A stretch of DNA of 64,000 nt from Variovorax sp. PBS-H4 (GCF_901827205.1 NZ_LR594675.1:1116001-1180000); one strand, 5' to 3'. Counted from the stretch's first letter, positions 52,083 through 61,538 are shown. Notes: a model not told the origin generated them from the letters alone. A program made the numbers and translations.

Positions 52083-53078
52083 ATGAACCAAACCCCCAAG
52101 ATCGCGCTCGAAGAGCACTTCTCCGCCCCCGGTTTCGACGAGTACTCGGCCAAGTACACACGCGTGCTGCCGGCCGACTTCGTCGCCAGGCTCGACGCCA
52201 GGCTGAGCGACTTCGACGACCAGCGCCTGGCCGAGATGGATGCAGGCAACATCGAGTACGCCGTGCTGTCGCAAACGATGCCCGGCGTACAGGCCGAGGT
52301 GGATCGGGCCGCCGCCGTCCGCCGCGCGCGCGAGAACAACGAGTTCCTCATGGAACGCGTGGCGCGCCACCCGCAACGCTTCGGCGCCTTTGCCCACGTG
52401 GCGCTTCAGGACCCCGCGGCCGCAGCCAAGGAACTGGAGCGCACCGTCGTCGAATGCGGCTTCAAGGGCGCGATGGTCAACGGCCACACCCTGGGTCGCT
52501 ACTACGAAGGCAGCGAATTCGATGTGTTCTGGGAGCGCGCGCAGGCGCTCGGCGTGCCCATCTACCTGCACCCCAATGCGTTCAGCCAGCCACCGGCGCT
52601 GCTGGAAGGGATGCCGGTACTCCAGGGAGCCGCCTGGGGATGGGGCGTGGAGACGGCCGGGCACGCATTGCGCCTGCTGTTCGGCGGGGTGTTCGACCGC
52701 TTCCCGCAGCTGACCCTGCTGCTCGGCCACATGGGCGAGGCCCTGCCGTACCAACGTTGGCGCATCGACAGCCGCTTCGCCGCGTATCCCTCGGGCATCA
52801 AGCTGGCACGCAAGCCCAGCGAATACATCGGCAGCAACATCCTGATCACCACGTCTGGCGTGTGCTCGGCACCGGCATTGCTGGGCGCGATTGGCGAGCT
52901 GGGCGCGCAAGCCGTGCTCTTCTCGGTGGACTACCCGTATGAGTCCACCGCCGAAGCCTGCACCTTCATCGAGCAGGCACCGCTCGACGAGCGCACCCGT
53001 GCGCAGGTGTGCCACGGCAATGCTCGCCGGCTCTTCAAGCTGGGCAGCCCGCAGGAGCTTGCGCTCCTGCAGTTCTGA
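52083..53078 (+). CDS. ACMSD/amidohydrolase-2 family decarboxylase, probable 3,6-dihydroxypicolinate decarboxylase (PicC-like)
   Basis: This 331-residue metal-dependent non-oxidative decarboxylase has metal and active-site residues Glu10/His12 (ALEEHF), His163 (YLHPN), His216 (LGHMGE) and Asp283 (SVDYPYES), the layout of gamma-resorcylate decarboxylase. GAGGAAG precedes the ATG at 52083. Sitting between the Rieske oxygenase and the 2,5-dihydroxypyridine dioxygenase, it would remove the carboxylate to give 2,5-dihydroxypyridine. This gene separates a picolinate route from the nicotinate route, which uses NicC. Confidence 0.92.
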   Translation: MNQTPKIALEEHFSAPGFDEYSAKYTRVLPADFVARLDARLSDFDDQRLAEMDAGNIEYAVLSQTMPGVQAEVDRAAAVRRARENNEFLMERVARHPQRFGAFAHVALQDPAAAAKELERTVVECGFKGAMVNGHTLGRYYEGSEFDVFWERAQALGVPIYLHPNAFSQPPALLEGMPVLQGAAWGWGVETAGHALRLLFGGVFDRFPQLTLLLGHMGEALPYQRWRIDSRFAAYPSGIKLARKPSEYIGSNILITTSGVCSAPALLGAIGELGAQAVLFSVDYPYESTAEACTFIEQAPLDERTRAQVCHGNARRLFKLGSPQELALLQF

Positions 53079-53100
53079 CCCTCACACGAAAGGACGAAAA

Positions 53101-54144
53101 ATGCCAGTCAGCGATTACCAAATGATCAAGGCCTGGGACGAGGTTCTGAAGCTCAGCAAGGTGGAGCGCGGACAGAAAGTCTCGATCCTGTGCGGCCCCC
53201 ATACGCATCCGCAGACGCTGCAGACTGCGACGATTGCAGCCCAGGCCGCCGGCGCGGTCGTCACCAAGATCGAACTGCAGCCCATCAACGCGGAGAAAGC
53301 CCCCAGCCGCGACCTGATGAACTACCTGGGCGAAACGCCGCTCACCAACAACCCGGTCGCACTCGCGGCGATGAAGAACAGCGACCTCGTGCTGGACTTG
53401 ATGCTGCTGCTGTTCTCTCCCGAACAGATGGAGATCCTCGAATCTGGAACGAAGATTCTCCTGGCGGTGGAGCCGCCCGAGGTACTGGTGCGGGCCATCC
53501 CCACCGAGGGCGACCGCAAGCGCGTGCTGGACGCATCGAAGCTGCTCAAGGCGGCCAGGAAGATGCACGTGACGTCGCCGGCCGGCACCGACGTGACCTT
53601 CCGGCTCGGCGATTTCCCGACCATCTGCGAGTACGGCTTCTGCGAAGAACCCGGGCGCTGGGATCACTGGCCAAGCGGCTTCCTCTTTACCTTCGCCAAC
53701 GAGGGCGGCAGCGACGGCACCATCGTGATCGACCGCGGCGACATCCTGCTGCCGCAGAAGAACTACGTCTCGGACAGGATCACATTGAAGCTGCGCGAAG
53801 GCTTCGTGCGCAGCATCGAAGGTGACATCGATGCCGCCTTGCTGCGCGAGTTCATGGAGGCGTACAAAGACCCCGAGGCCTATGCCATCGCGCATATCGG
53901 TTGGGGAATGCAGCCACGCTGCTACTGGCACACCCTGTCGCTGGTGGACCGCGAAGCGACCTCCGGACAGGATGCGCGAGCGTTCGAAGGAAATTTCCTG
54001 TTCTCGCTCGGGCCGAACAACGAGGCAGGAGGCCCGCGCACGACGCCTTGCCACCTTGACATCCCGTTGCGCAACTGCACGGTGAAGCTCGATGACATCG
54101 TCGTGGTTCGTGATGGCAAGGTCATCGACGAGGCCTTTCAATGA
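53101..54144 (+). CDS. nicX: 2,5-dihydroxypyridine 5,6-dioxygenase (NicX/PicD-like)
   Basis: Opens the ring of 2,5-dihydroxypyridine to N-formylmaleamate with Fe(II) and O2. The 347-residue length and sequence match NicX: LAVEPPEVLVRAIPTE near residue 121, EPGRWDHWPSGFLF near 183, ARAFEGNFLFSLGPN near 292, and TPCHLDIPLRNC near 315. The iron ligands His265, His318 and Asp320 fall at the same numbers as in Pseudomonas NicX. A ribosome site GAAAGGA precedes the ATG. It overlaps the next gene by four bases. Confidence 0.96.
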   Translation: MPVSDYQMIKAWDEVLKLSKVERGQKVSILCGPHTHPQTLQTATIAAQAAGAVVTKIELQPINAEKAPSRDLMNYLGETPLTNNPVALAAMKNSDLVLDLMLLLFSPEQMEILESGTKILLAVEPPEVLVRAIPTEGDRKRVLDASKLLKAARKMHVTSPAGTDVTFRLGDFPTICEYGFCEEPGRWDHWPSGFLFTFANEGGSDGTIVIDRGDILLPQKNYVSDRITLKLREGFVRSIEGDIDAALLREFMEAYKDPEAYAIAHIGWGMQPRCYWHTLSLVDREATSGQDARAFEGNFLFSLGPNNEAGGPRTTPCHLDIPLRNCTVKLDDIVVVRDGKVIDEAFQ

Positions 54145-54764
54145 GCACCGCTCCGGACGTCTACCAGAAGCAGGGCTTCGGCCATGCCGTCGCGCCCAAG
54201 GCGCCATACGGCCTGCTGATCATCGACTTCGTCAATGGCTTTGCCGACCCGCTCACGTTCGGCGGCGGCAACATCGACCCCGCCATCGAATGCACGCGCG
54301 GCCTTCTGGCTGCGGCACGCACGCGCAAATGGCCGATCGCGCACACGCGGGTCGTGTACCAGGACGATGGAGCGGACGCCAACATCTTCGCCCTCAAGGT
54401 GCCGCCCATCCTCGCCCTGCGCGAGGACGCGCCGCAAAGCCAGATCGTCCCGCAGCTTCAGCCCGACAGCGGCGAACTGGTGCTGCGCAAGATCCATCCT
54501 TCGGCCTTCTTCGGCACCTCGCTGGCGGGCTGGCTGTCTCAACGCGGCGTGCAGACCTTGCTGATCGCGGGATGCACGACCAGCGGGTGTGTTCGTGCAA
54601 GCGTGGTCGATGCCATGTGTCACGGCTTCCGTCCCCTCGTCGTCACGGACTGTGTGGGCGACCGATCGCTGCCGGCGCACGAGGCCAATCTGTTCGACAT
54701 GAACCAGAAGTACGCGACCTTGATGCCCCGCGATGTTGCCCTGGAGGCGACTGCTGCGCATTAG
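54141..54764 (+). CDS. nicF: Maleamate amidohydrolase (NicF/PicF-like)
   Basis: Converts maleamate to maleate and ammonia. The 207-residue isochorismatase-fold protein has triad Asp29 (LIIDFVNGF), Lys117 (RKIHPSAFFGT) and Cys150 (GCTTSGCVRAS). It overlaps nicX by ATGA and forms the last enzymatic step of the right arm. A maleate isomerase, needed to reach fumarate, is not found in this window. Confidence 0.94.
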   Translation: MSTAPDVYQKQGFGHAVAPKAPYGLLIIDFVNGFADPLTFGGGNIDPAIECTRGLLAAARTRKWPIAHTRVVYQDDGADANIFALKVPPILALREDAPQSQIVPQLQPDSGELVLRKIHPSAFFGTSLAGWLSQRGVQTLLIAGCTTSGCVRASVVDAMCHGFRPLVVTDCVGDRSLPAHEANLFDMNQKYATLMPRDVALEATAAH

Positions 54765-54871
54765 CGCGGTGCCTCGGCCTCGGGCCCACCCATTCACCCA
54801 CTGTCCCGTCCCACCTTTCGTCAAACCTCGGGCGCATACCCTGCCAGCGACCCCACTACCTGGAGAAGCAG

Positions 54872-56050
54872 ATGACCACTAAACTCATTGCCGCACTGGC
54901 GGTCTCACTCGCGACAGTCGCGTTCCAAAGCCGCGCCGACGTCATCAAGGTCGGTGTCATCGCACCGATGTCCGGACCGTTCTCTGCGGTAGGCCAAACT
55001 TGGGAAGGTGCGACCAAGGCCTACCAGAAGCTCAACGGCACCACGGCGGGCGGACACACGATCGAAGTCATCTACCGTGACTTGCCGGACATCAATCCCG
55101 CGCAAGCCAAGGCGCTGGCGCAGGAGCTCGTCATCAAGGAGGGCGCGCAGTACCTCGCAGGCCTCTATTTCACGCCCGATACATTGGCTGTCGCAGCGCT
55201 CGCGCAAGAGGCGAAGGTGCCAGTGGTGATCTTCAACGCATCGACCTCGTCGCTTCTCGAAAAGTCGGACTACCTGCTGCGTACCTCGTATACCCTGCCG
55301 CAGATGGCCGTCCCTGTGGCCAAGTACGCGCTGGAGAAGAACGTCAAGAACGTCGTGACGCTGGTCAGCGACTTCGGCCCCGGCCTCGATGCCGAGAAGG
55401 CCTTTACCACCGCCTTCGTGAGTGGCGGCGGCAAGTTGCTCGAAGCAATCCGTGCGCCGCTGAAGACCACGGATTTCGGCCCCTTGATGCAGCGTGTCAA
55501 GGCGCTCAAGCCCGATGCCCTCTACGTCTTCGGCCCCGGCGGCCCGGCCACCTACGCGATGGTCAAGGCCTACAACGAAGCGGGTTTGAAAGCCGCAGGG
55601 GTGCGCTTCCTGGGCACGGGCGAGACGGATGAAGATCAACTTCGTGCGATCGGCCCCGAGGTGCTCGGAATCGAGACCGGCATGTTCTATTCGGCATCGC
55701 ACAACTCGCCTCTGAACAGTGCCGTCATCAAGGCCCTGGGTGACGTGGCACCCAAGGCCATTCCTACCGTGCAACTCGCGAATGCGTTCGACGGGCTGCA
55801 TGTGATCTATCACATGGTCAAGGCGACCGACGGCAAACGCGACGGCGCCAAGGCCGTTGCCGCCGCCAAGGGCTTTTCCTGGGAAAGCCCGCGTGGCCCG
55901 GTGAAGATCGACCCGATCTCCCGTGAGTTTGTGCAGAACGTCTACATGCGAGTGGTCGAGAAAGATTCGTCCGGACGATTCGTCAATCGGGAATTCCGAA
56001 CCTTCGAGATGCAACCCGACTACGGACGCATTCAGAACACGTCCAAGTAA
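54872..56050 (+). CDS. Branched-chain-type ABC transporter periplasmic binding protein
   Basis: This 392-residue receptor of the LivJ/Peripla_BP_6 type has a signal peptide (LIAALAVSLATVAFQSRA). The mature part begins DVIKVGVIAPMSGPFSAVGQ and continues with KVPVVIFNAS and NVVTLVSDFGPGLDAEKAF. GGAGA precedes the ATG at 54872. As the first of five transporter genes that directly follow the pyridine-degradation genes, it probably binds picolinate or a related acid. The 107-base gap before it holds no clear terminator. Confidence 0.92.
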   Translation: MTTKLIAALAVSLATVAFQSRADVIKVGVIAPMSGPFSAVGQTWEGATKAYQKLNGTTAGGHTIEVIYRDLPDINPAQAKALAQELVIKEGAQYLAGLYFTPDTLAVAALAQEAKVPVVIFNASTSSLLEKSDYLLRTSYTLPQMAVPVAKYALEKNVKNVVTLVSDFGPGLDAEKAFTTAFVSGGGKLLEAIRAPLKTTDFGPLMQRVKALKPDALYVFGPGGPATYAMVKAYNEAGLKAAGVRFLGTGETDEDQLRAIGPEVLGIETGMFYSASHNSPLNSAVIKALGDVAPKAIPTVQLANAFDGLHVIYHMVKATDGKRDGAKAVAAAKGFSWESPRGPVKIDPISREFVQNVYMRVVEKDSSGRFVNREFRTFEMQPDYGRIQNTSK

Positions 56051-56065
56051 CGCAGGGACTGCAGC

Positions 56066-56935
56066 ATGTCTGTTGCGCTTCTTAGCAGCATTCTGGTCGA
56101 CGGGATCACGTACGCCATGATCCTGTTCATGATCACCGTGGGCCTGTCGATGACCATGGGTCTGATGCGGGTCGTGAATCTGGCCCATGGCGCCTTCGCG
56201 ATGCTCGGCGGCTTTCTTGCGGCCAGCATTCCGCAGCGCCTGGGTGTGCCCATCGGGCTGGGGTTCGTGCTGGCGATCGCCATGGTGGCCCTGGTGGCGC
56301 TGCTGTTCGAGCGCATCCTGCTGCGCCACTTCTACCGGCGCGACGACCTCGACCAGATGCTGGTGACCATCGGACTGATGTTTGTCGCGACGGCCGCGGT
56401 CAACCTGATGTTCGGGTCTTCGGTGACCTCTGTCGCGCTGCCCGAGGCATTCAGCGGCTCGGTGGACCTGGGCTTTCGCACCATCCCCCGACACCGGCTC
56501 ATCGTCGTCGCGTGCGGGCTCGTGGTGGTCGCCGTTCTCTGGCTGGCCGTGGACCGGTCGTCCTTTGGTATCCGGGTGCGCGCCGCCGTCGACAACGCGC
56601 CTATCGCGCGGGCCATCGGCATCGACACCACGAAGATCTATGCAGCCACCTTCGCGATCGGTGCGGCACTCGCGGCGCTGGGCGGCATCGCCGGTGCGGA
56701 GATGCTACCGATGGAGCCGACCTACGCCTCCAAGTACCTGGTGATCCTCCTGGCCGTTGTCGCCGTGGGAGGGAATGGAAATCTGTTTGGCTCGTTCTTC
56801 GCAGCGTTGCTGCTCGGCATCGTGGAGACCTCGATGAAGTACATGTTTCCGCAGCTTGCATCGGCTGCCTTTTTCCTGACGATGATCATCGTCTTGCTGA
56901 TCCGGCCGCAAGGGCTGTTCGGGAGGCAGGCATGA
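56066..56935 (+). CDS. livH: ABC transporter permease LivH
   Basis: This 289-residue inner-membrane permease has GLSMTMGLMRVVNLAHGAFAM, the hallmark of LivH, near residue 26, and eight or so hydrophobic segments ending in VLLIRPQGLFGRQA. It overlaps livM by ATGA and forms the channel with it. Confidence 0.95.
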   Translation: MSVALLSSILVDGITYAMILFMITVGLSMTMGLMRVVNLAHGAFAMLGGFLAASIPQRLGVPIGLGFVLAIAMVALVALLFERILLRHFYRRDDLDQMLVTIGLMFVATAAVNLMFGSSVTSVALPEAFSGSVDLGFRTIPRHRLIVVACGLVVVAVLWLAVDRSSFGIRVRAAVDNAPIARAIGIDTTKIYAATFAIGAALAALGGIAGAEMLPMEPTYASKYLVILLAVVAVGGNGNLFGSFFAALLLGIVETSMKYMFPQLASAAFFLTMIIVLLIRPQGLFGRQA

Positions 56936-57945
56936 GCGCGGTGAGTGCGCGCATAGCGATGGGGGCACCCTCCCGCGTCCGCCCTTGGATGCAGTTGCGT
57001 GTCGAGATCGTGCTGACGCTGGCGGGACTCGCGGCTTTCGTGCTGTTCCCGCAAGACCTCGGGTTGCTGACCAACATGGCGACCATGTCCATCTTTGCAC
57101 TGTCGCTGAGTCTGGTGCTCGGCCAGGCGGGCATCGCGACCCTGGGCCAGGCCGCGCTGTACGGCACCGGTGCTTACGTCGCGGGCTGGACTGCGCTGTA
57201 TCTGACGGCCGATCCGATCATCGGCCTGTTGCTTGGCGGGCTCGGCGGCGGCGTGATCGCGCTGCTGAGCGGCGCCGTGATGCTGCGCTCGACCAGGCTC
57301 ACGCTGGTCATGCTCACCATCGCCGTGGCCCAGTTGCTGCTCGAGCTCGCCAACTGGGCCCGTTGGCTCACCGGCGGCGACGACGGCCTGGCCGGCTTCA
57401 ACATCGGCCCCCTGTTCGGCATCTGGGAGTTCAACTTCCTGGGCCACACAGGCTACTTCTACGCCTTGGGTGCGCTCGTGCTGGTGTATTTCCTGGTGCG
57501 CAACCTGGTGGAATCGCCGTTCGGCCTGACGGCCAAGGCGATCCGGCAGGACCCCGGGCGCGTCCAGGCGCTGGGGGGGCGTGTGTACCTGCATTTGCTG
57601 GCCGTCTACGCCGTCGGCGGCGTCGTGGCGGGGCTGGCCGGCGCATTGACGGCACAGACCAGCAAGGTGGCCAATCTCTTCATGCTGGATTTCACAACGT
57701 CCGCGGGTGTGGTGGTCATGATCGTCCTGGGGGGAACGCGCCGCCTGGCCGGCGCCGTGCTCGGCACCGTCGCATACATGACCATCCAGCACATCGCATC
57801 GACACTGAACCCGTATCACTGGCTGTTCGTCATCGGTTCGATGCTGATCGTCGTACTCGTCGTCTTGCCCGAAGGCCTGATCGGGCTTCTGGACCGGGCC
57901 CTGGCATACGCCAGGCGGCTTGGCGGCAACAGGGGAGCCCAATGA
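56932..57945 (+). CDS. livM: ABC transporter permease LivM
   Basis: This 337-residue inner-membrane permease has SLSLVLGQAGIATLGQAALYG near residue 55, the LivM motif, and the loop RVQALGGRVYLHLLAVYAVGG. Both ends overlap neighbours by four bases. Here LivM is separate from LivG, unlike the fused protein at the start of the window. Confidence 0.95.
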   Translation: MSAVSARIAMGAPSRVRPWMQLRVEIVLTLAGLAAFVLFPQDLGLLTNMATMSIFALSLSLVLGQAGIATLGQAALYGTGAYVAGWTALYLTADPIIGLLLGGLGGGVIALLSGAVMLRSTRLTLVMLTIAVAQLLLELANWARWLTGGDDGLAGFNIGPLFGIWEFNFLGHTGYFYALGALVLVYFLVRNLVESPFGLTAKAIRQDPGRVQALGGRVYLHLLAVYAVGGVVAGLAGALTAQTSKVANLFMLDFTTSAGVVVMIVLGGTRRLAGAVLGTVAYMTIQHIASTLNPYHWLFVIGSMLIVVLVVLPEGLIGLLDRALAYARRLGGNRGAQ

Positions 57946-58706
57946 CCCCCCGACTGCAAACCCACAATCTCTGTCACTCGTTTGGCGGACTGGCCGTCAC
58001 GCAGAACGTCGAGCTGTCGCTCCCCCAGGGTGCCCGCACGGCGCTGATCGGGCCGAACGGCGCCGGCAAGACGACGTTGGTCAACCTGCTGAGCGGGGCG
58101 CTGCGCCCGCAATCCGGTGACATCCGGCTGGATGGCCGCTCCATCGTCAAGCTGCCGCAGTACGCACGCGTGCGCAGCGGCATTGTTCGCACGTTCCAGA
58201 TCAGCCGTCTGTTCAAGGACTTGACCGTGGCCGAGAACGTCACGGTGGCGGTGCTGCAGCGGCTGCGCGTTTCCATGCAGTGGTGGCCCTCGCCAGTGCG
58301 TTCCGCGCGCGTTCACGACGAGGTCTACGAGACGCTCGGCATGCTGGGCTTGCACCCCTATGCGAAGCGGGTGGTGGGCCAACTGGCGCTCGGCGAACAG
58401 CGCCTTGCAGAGATCGCCCTGGCGCTCGCGATGAAGCCGCAGGTGTTGCTGCTGGACGAGCCGGGCGCGGGTGTGCCGCAAGGAGAAGGTGGCCGCATCA
58501 TGGACGCCATCGCGAGCCTGCCGAAGGAGCTGTCCGTCCTGCTCATCGAGCACGACATGGACCTGGTGTTCCGGTTCGCCTCGCACATCATCGTCCTGGT
58601 TGCAGGGGCGGTCCTGGTCGAGGGTTCGCCGCAGGAAGTCGCCGCCAACGAACAAGTCAAACAAATCTACTTCGGACGAGATGGCCATGCCCAAGCCCCC
58701 CATTGA
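57942..58706 (+). CDS. livG: ABC transporter ATP-binding protein LivG
   Basis: This 254-residue ATPase has Walker A GPNGAGKTT near residue 39, signature LALGEQRLAEIALAL, Walker B VLLLDEPGAGVPQGE and the switch His in LIEHDMDLV. The signature carries Ala-Leu-Gly-Glu where most have Ser-Gly-Gly, common in LivG. It overlaps livM by four bases and livF by about 26. Confidence 0.94.
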   Translation: MTPRLQTHNLCHSFGGLAVTQNVELSLPQGARTALIGPNGAGKTTLVNLLSGALRPQSGDIRLDGRSIVKLPQYARVRSGIVRTFQISRLFKDLTVAENVTVAVLQRLRVSMQWWPSPVRSARVHDEVYETLGMLGLHPYAKRVVGQLALGEQRLAEIALALAMKPQVLLLDEPGAGVPQGEGGRIMDAIASLPKELSVLLIEHDMDLVFRFASHIIVLVAGAVLVEGSPQEVAANEQVKQIYFGRDGHAQAPH

Positions 58707-59409
58707 ACTTCGGTTCGACGACGTCACGACTGGCTATGGCGGCGTGCCGGTCGTCGAGCATCTCAGCTTCAGCGTGCGCGAAGGCGAGCGTCTGGGGTTG
58801 ATCGGGCGCAACGGCGCCGGCAAGACAACCACGCTGGCAACGGCGATGGGCATGGCCGATCTGATGAAGGGACGCATCCACTTCGGCGGCAGCGACATCG
58901 GCGGCACCAGCACCTATGCGCGCGCACGGGCCGGCCTGGGCTATGTGCCGCAGAGCCGCGATATCTTCCCCTCGCTGACGGTGGAGGAGAACCTGCTGTC
59001 GGGCCTGCAGGGCCGCTCGGCCAGCGCGGCCCTGCCACCCATCTATGCATTGTTTCCAAGGCTCAAGGAGCGGCAGCGCAACGGTGGCACGCAATTGTCG
59101 GGTGGCGAGCAGCAGATGCTGTCCGTGGCGCGGGCACTCGTCGGGCAACCGCGAATTCTGCTGCTCGACGAGCCGCTGGAAGGCCTGGCACCGATGGTGC
59201 GCGAGGAGTTGATGCATGCCATCGTTCGAATGAGCGACCAGTTCGGCGTCGGCTGTGTCCTCGTGGAGCAGCACGTGGACGTCGTCCTCGACTTCTCCAC
59301 GAACGTCATCGTGCTGGAGCGGGGCATCGCCGCCTATTCCGGGCCGTCCGCGGCGCTGCGTGATGAAGAGGAACTTCTGAACCGCACCATCGGCATCCAG
59401 AAATGCTGA
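58681..59409 (+). CDS. livF: ABC transporter ATP-binding protein LivF
   Basis: This 242-residue ATPase has Walker A GRNGAGKTTT near residue 42, signature LSGGEQQMLSVARAL near 139, and Walker B ILLLDEPLEGLAP. An alternative ATG at 58687 is six bases later and equally plausible. It is the last transporter gene of the right arm, followed after 52 bases by a LysR gene. Confidence 0.93.
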   Translation: MAMPKPPIELRFDDVTTGYGGVPVVEHLSFSVREGERLGLIGRNGAGKTTTLATAMGMADLMKGRIHFGGSDIGGTSTYARARAGLGYVPQSRDIFPSLTVEENLLSGLQGRSASAALPPIYALFPRLKERQRNGGTQLSGGEQQMLSVARALVGQPRILLLDEPLEGLAPMVREELMHAIVRMSDQFGVGCVLVEQHVDVVLDFSTNVIVLERGIAAYSGPSAALRDEEELLNRTIGIQKC

Positions 59410-59461
59410 GACCGGCTGCTCCTTCGGCGAGCGCTGCGATCTCACAGAACCCCGTCTTGTC

Positions 59462-60334
59462 ATGCAGAACCTCCGCACGCTCCTGAGTCCGCTGCGAGTC
59501 TTCGATGCAGTGTGTCGGGCCAAAGGGGTTTCGCGAGCCGCTCATTTGCTCCACGTGACTCCCGGTGCCGTGAGCCAGCAGATCAAGCAGCTCGAAGTCG
59601 GACTCGGCGTCCAGCTGTTTCAGAAGTCCGGCCGCAGGATCGAACTCACGGCGGTAGGCGAACGACTCGCCCACCGCGTCTCGGATGCGTTCGGTCGCTT
59701 GCATGACGCGCTGGATGACCTCGCCGACAACCAGAGGGAAAAAAGGCTCCGTCTCAAGGTGACACCCAGCCTGGCCATCCGCTGGCTGGTTCCTCGCCTG
59801 CACGGCTTCTACGCGCATCATCCCGACATCGCGCTGGAGATTGCGACGATTGCAATGGCCGACGACGTCCAGCTCGAAGGCGCTGACTGCGCGATCCGCC
59901 ACGGGATGGGTGAGTGGGCCGATGTCGAACTGGACCACCTTTTCGACGACGAGTTTCTCCCCGTGTGTGCACCGAGCCTGGCGGGGCAGTTGCAAGCACC
60001 CCAGGATCTGCTGCACGCCAACCTGCTGCACTCCATGCTGCGATTGCAAGCGTGGCCGCTCTGGTTCGGCTCCGCCGGTCTGGCGCCTCCCCCGCGCCAG
60101 CGGGGAATCACGTTGGCGAATGCTGCGTTGTGCTACCAGGCTGCAGCGGATGGCCTGGGCGTCGCGATGGCCCAGCGGGCCTACGTGGAGAACGACTTGC
60201 GCATCGGACGCCTCGTCGTTGCCGTGGACCACGTCGCCAGGACAGAACTCGGTTACTACCTTGTCTGCGATCCCGTGAAAGCGACCACGACCCCCGTCCG
60301 GCTCTTCCGCGACTGGATCCGTTCGGTCCGCTAG
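59462..60334 (+). CDS. LysR-family transcriptional regulator, GcvA-like
   Basis: This 290-residue regulator has winged helix LSPLRVFDAVCRAKGVSRAA and VTPGAVSQQIKQLEVGLGVQLFQ, with effector domain from about residue 95. The segment DCAIRHGMGEWADVE is typical of the GcvA group. It lies at the end of the pyridine cluster and is convergent with the Bug genes that follow. It may add a second level of control to the cluster or act elsewhere. Confidence 0.9.
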   Translation: MQNLRTLLSPLRVFDAVCRAKGVSRAAHLLHVTPGAVSQQIKQLEVGLGVQLFQKSGRRIELTAVGERLAHRVSDAFGRLHDALDDLADNQREKRLRLKVTPSLAIRWLVPRLHGFYAHHPDIALEIATIAMADDVQLEGADCAIRHGMGEWADVELDHLFDDEFLPVCAPSLAGQLQAPQDLLHANLLHSMLRLQAWPLWFGSAGLAPPPRQRGITLANAALCYQAAADGLGVAMAQRAYVENDLRIGRLVVAVDHVARTELGYYLVCDPVKATTTPVRLFRDWIRSVR

Positions 60335-60505
60335 GACCTTTTCAAGGCCAGCACGCATCTCCGTATCGCGTGCCAGCCTCATGGACTCAGCAGGGAACAT
60401 CACCCTTCGACTGCGGCCAGCAATCGATCGTCCGTATCTCCCGGCTCACCGGCCCACTGCCGGTGCGCAAGAAAACTGGGCGATGAGCTGGAGAACGCAC
60501 CGTTG

Positions 60506-61492
60506 CTAGTCCACCTTGAATCCCGAGGCCCTTATCACGGGCTCCCAGAAATTACGCAGCTCATCGAACCTGGTATGCGCCTCGGCCGGGGTGCTGCCTG
60601 CGGTTCCGAAACCGAGCACACGCATCTTGCTCGCAAACTTCTCGTCGGCCACGGCTTTTCGGATCGCCGTGCTCCATTGCGCCACGATGGGCTGGGGCGT
60701 TAGCGGAGACATGCAGATCGCCAATATCCCGACCGCGGCAAGATCCTTGTGGCCGAGCTCGGTGAAGGTCGGAACATCGGGCAGAAGCGGCGAGCGCTTT
60801 GCGGACGTCACCGCAAGCACCCGGAGCTTGCCCGCATTGTGGTACTGCGCAAAGTCGCCCACGGTCGAACTTCCCGCTGCCACGTTTGCGCCGATGAGGC
60901 TCGTGATCATCGGGGCGGCCCCCTGGTAGGGGATGTCCTCCAGCGGTGTGCCGATGACCCTGCCGATCTGCAATCCGAGGATGTGCGTCGGCCCCCCGGC
61001 CGCGGCGTGCCCGAAGTTCGCCTTGTCGGGATGTGCACGGACCCACTGTGCGTATTCCGCGAAGGTCTTCACAGGCGAGGAAACCGGCACCGCGATCGCC
61101 ATTGGAAATTCGACGACAGTCGATACCGGAAAGATGTCCCGCTCAGGCTCGTAGTTGAGCTTCCTGAAGACGAACGGATACATGGTCTTGTAGGAGTCCG
61201 GACACAGCATCGCCACGCTTCCGTCCGCGGGTGCGGCACGCAATGCATCAATCCCGATCCGGCCGCCGGCGCCGGGTTTGTTGTCCACCGTGACCACTCG
61301 GCCGAGCGAATCGTGGAGCTGCTCCGCAAGGGCGCGCGCCACGACATCGAGCGTTCCCCCCGGCGAAAAGCCCACGATTATCCGGGCAGGGGGGGCGCCT
61401 GCCTGCTGCGCGCGCGCAGGGGATATGAGAACGCAGGCGGATACGGCAAGCGCGGCGAGACTGTGAAGCCGAGAGATGGTTGCTTTGTGCAA
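60506..61492 (-). CDS. Bug/TctC-family periplasmic substrate-binding protein
   Basis: This 328-residue receptor has a signal peptide (LAALAVSACVLISPARAQQ) and Bug loops RIIVGFSPGGTLDVVARAL and VVTVDNKPGAGGRIG. The start is a TTG at 61492, with AGGAC upstream and no usable ATG before the mature domain. It is encoded 46 bases after another Bug gene and is convergent with the LysR gene. Confidence 0.9.
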   Translation of the reverse strand: MHKATISRLHSLAALAVSACVLISPARAQQAGAPPARIIVGFSPGGTLDVVARALAEQLHDSLGRVVTVDNKPGAGGRIGIDALRAAPADGSVAMLCPDSYKTMYPFVFRKLNYEPERDIFPVSTVVEFPMAIAVPVSSPVKTFAEYAQWVRAHPDKANFGHAAAGGPTHILGLQIGRVIGTPLEDIPYQGAAPMITSLIGANVAAGSSTVGDFAQYHNAGKLRVLAVTSAKRSPLLPDVPTFTELGHKDLAAVGILAICMSPLTPQPIVAQWSTAIRKAVADEKFASKMRVLGFGTAGSTPAEAHTRFDELRNFWEPVIRASGFKVD

Positions 61493-61538
61493 GGCGGGTG
61501 TCCTGATGGATTGGCTAAGAGATACCGTGCGCAGTGGA

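Noticed and set aside
56722..57942. 406-residue minus-strand frame opposite LivM
   Set aside because: His/Gln/Asp-rich antisense translation without motifs; LivM on the plus strand is certain.
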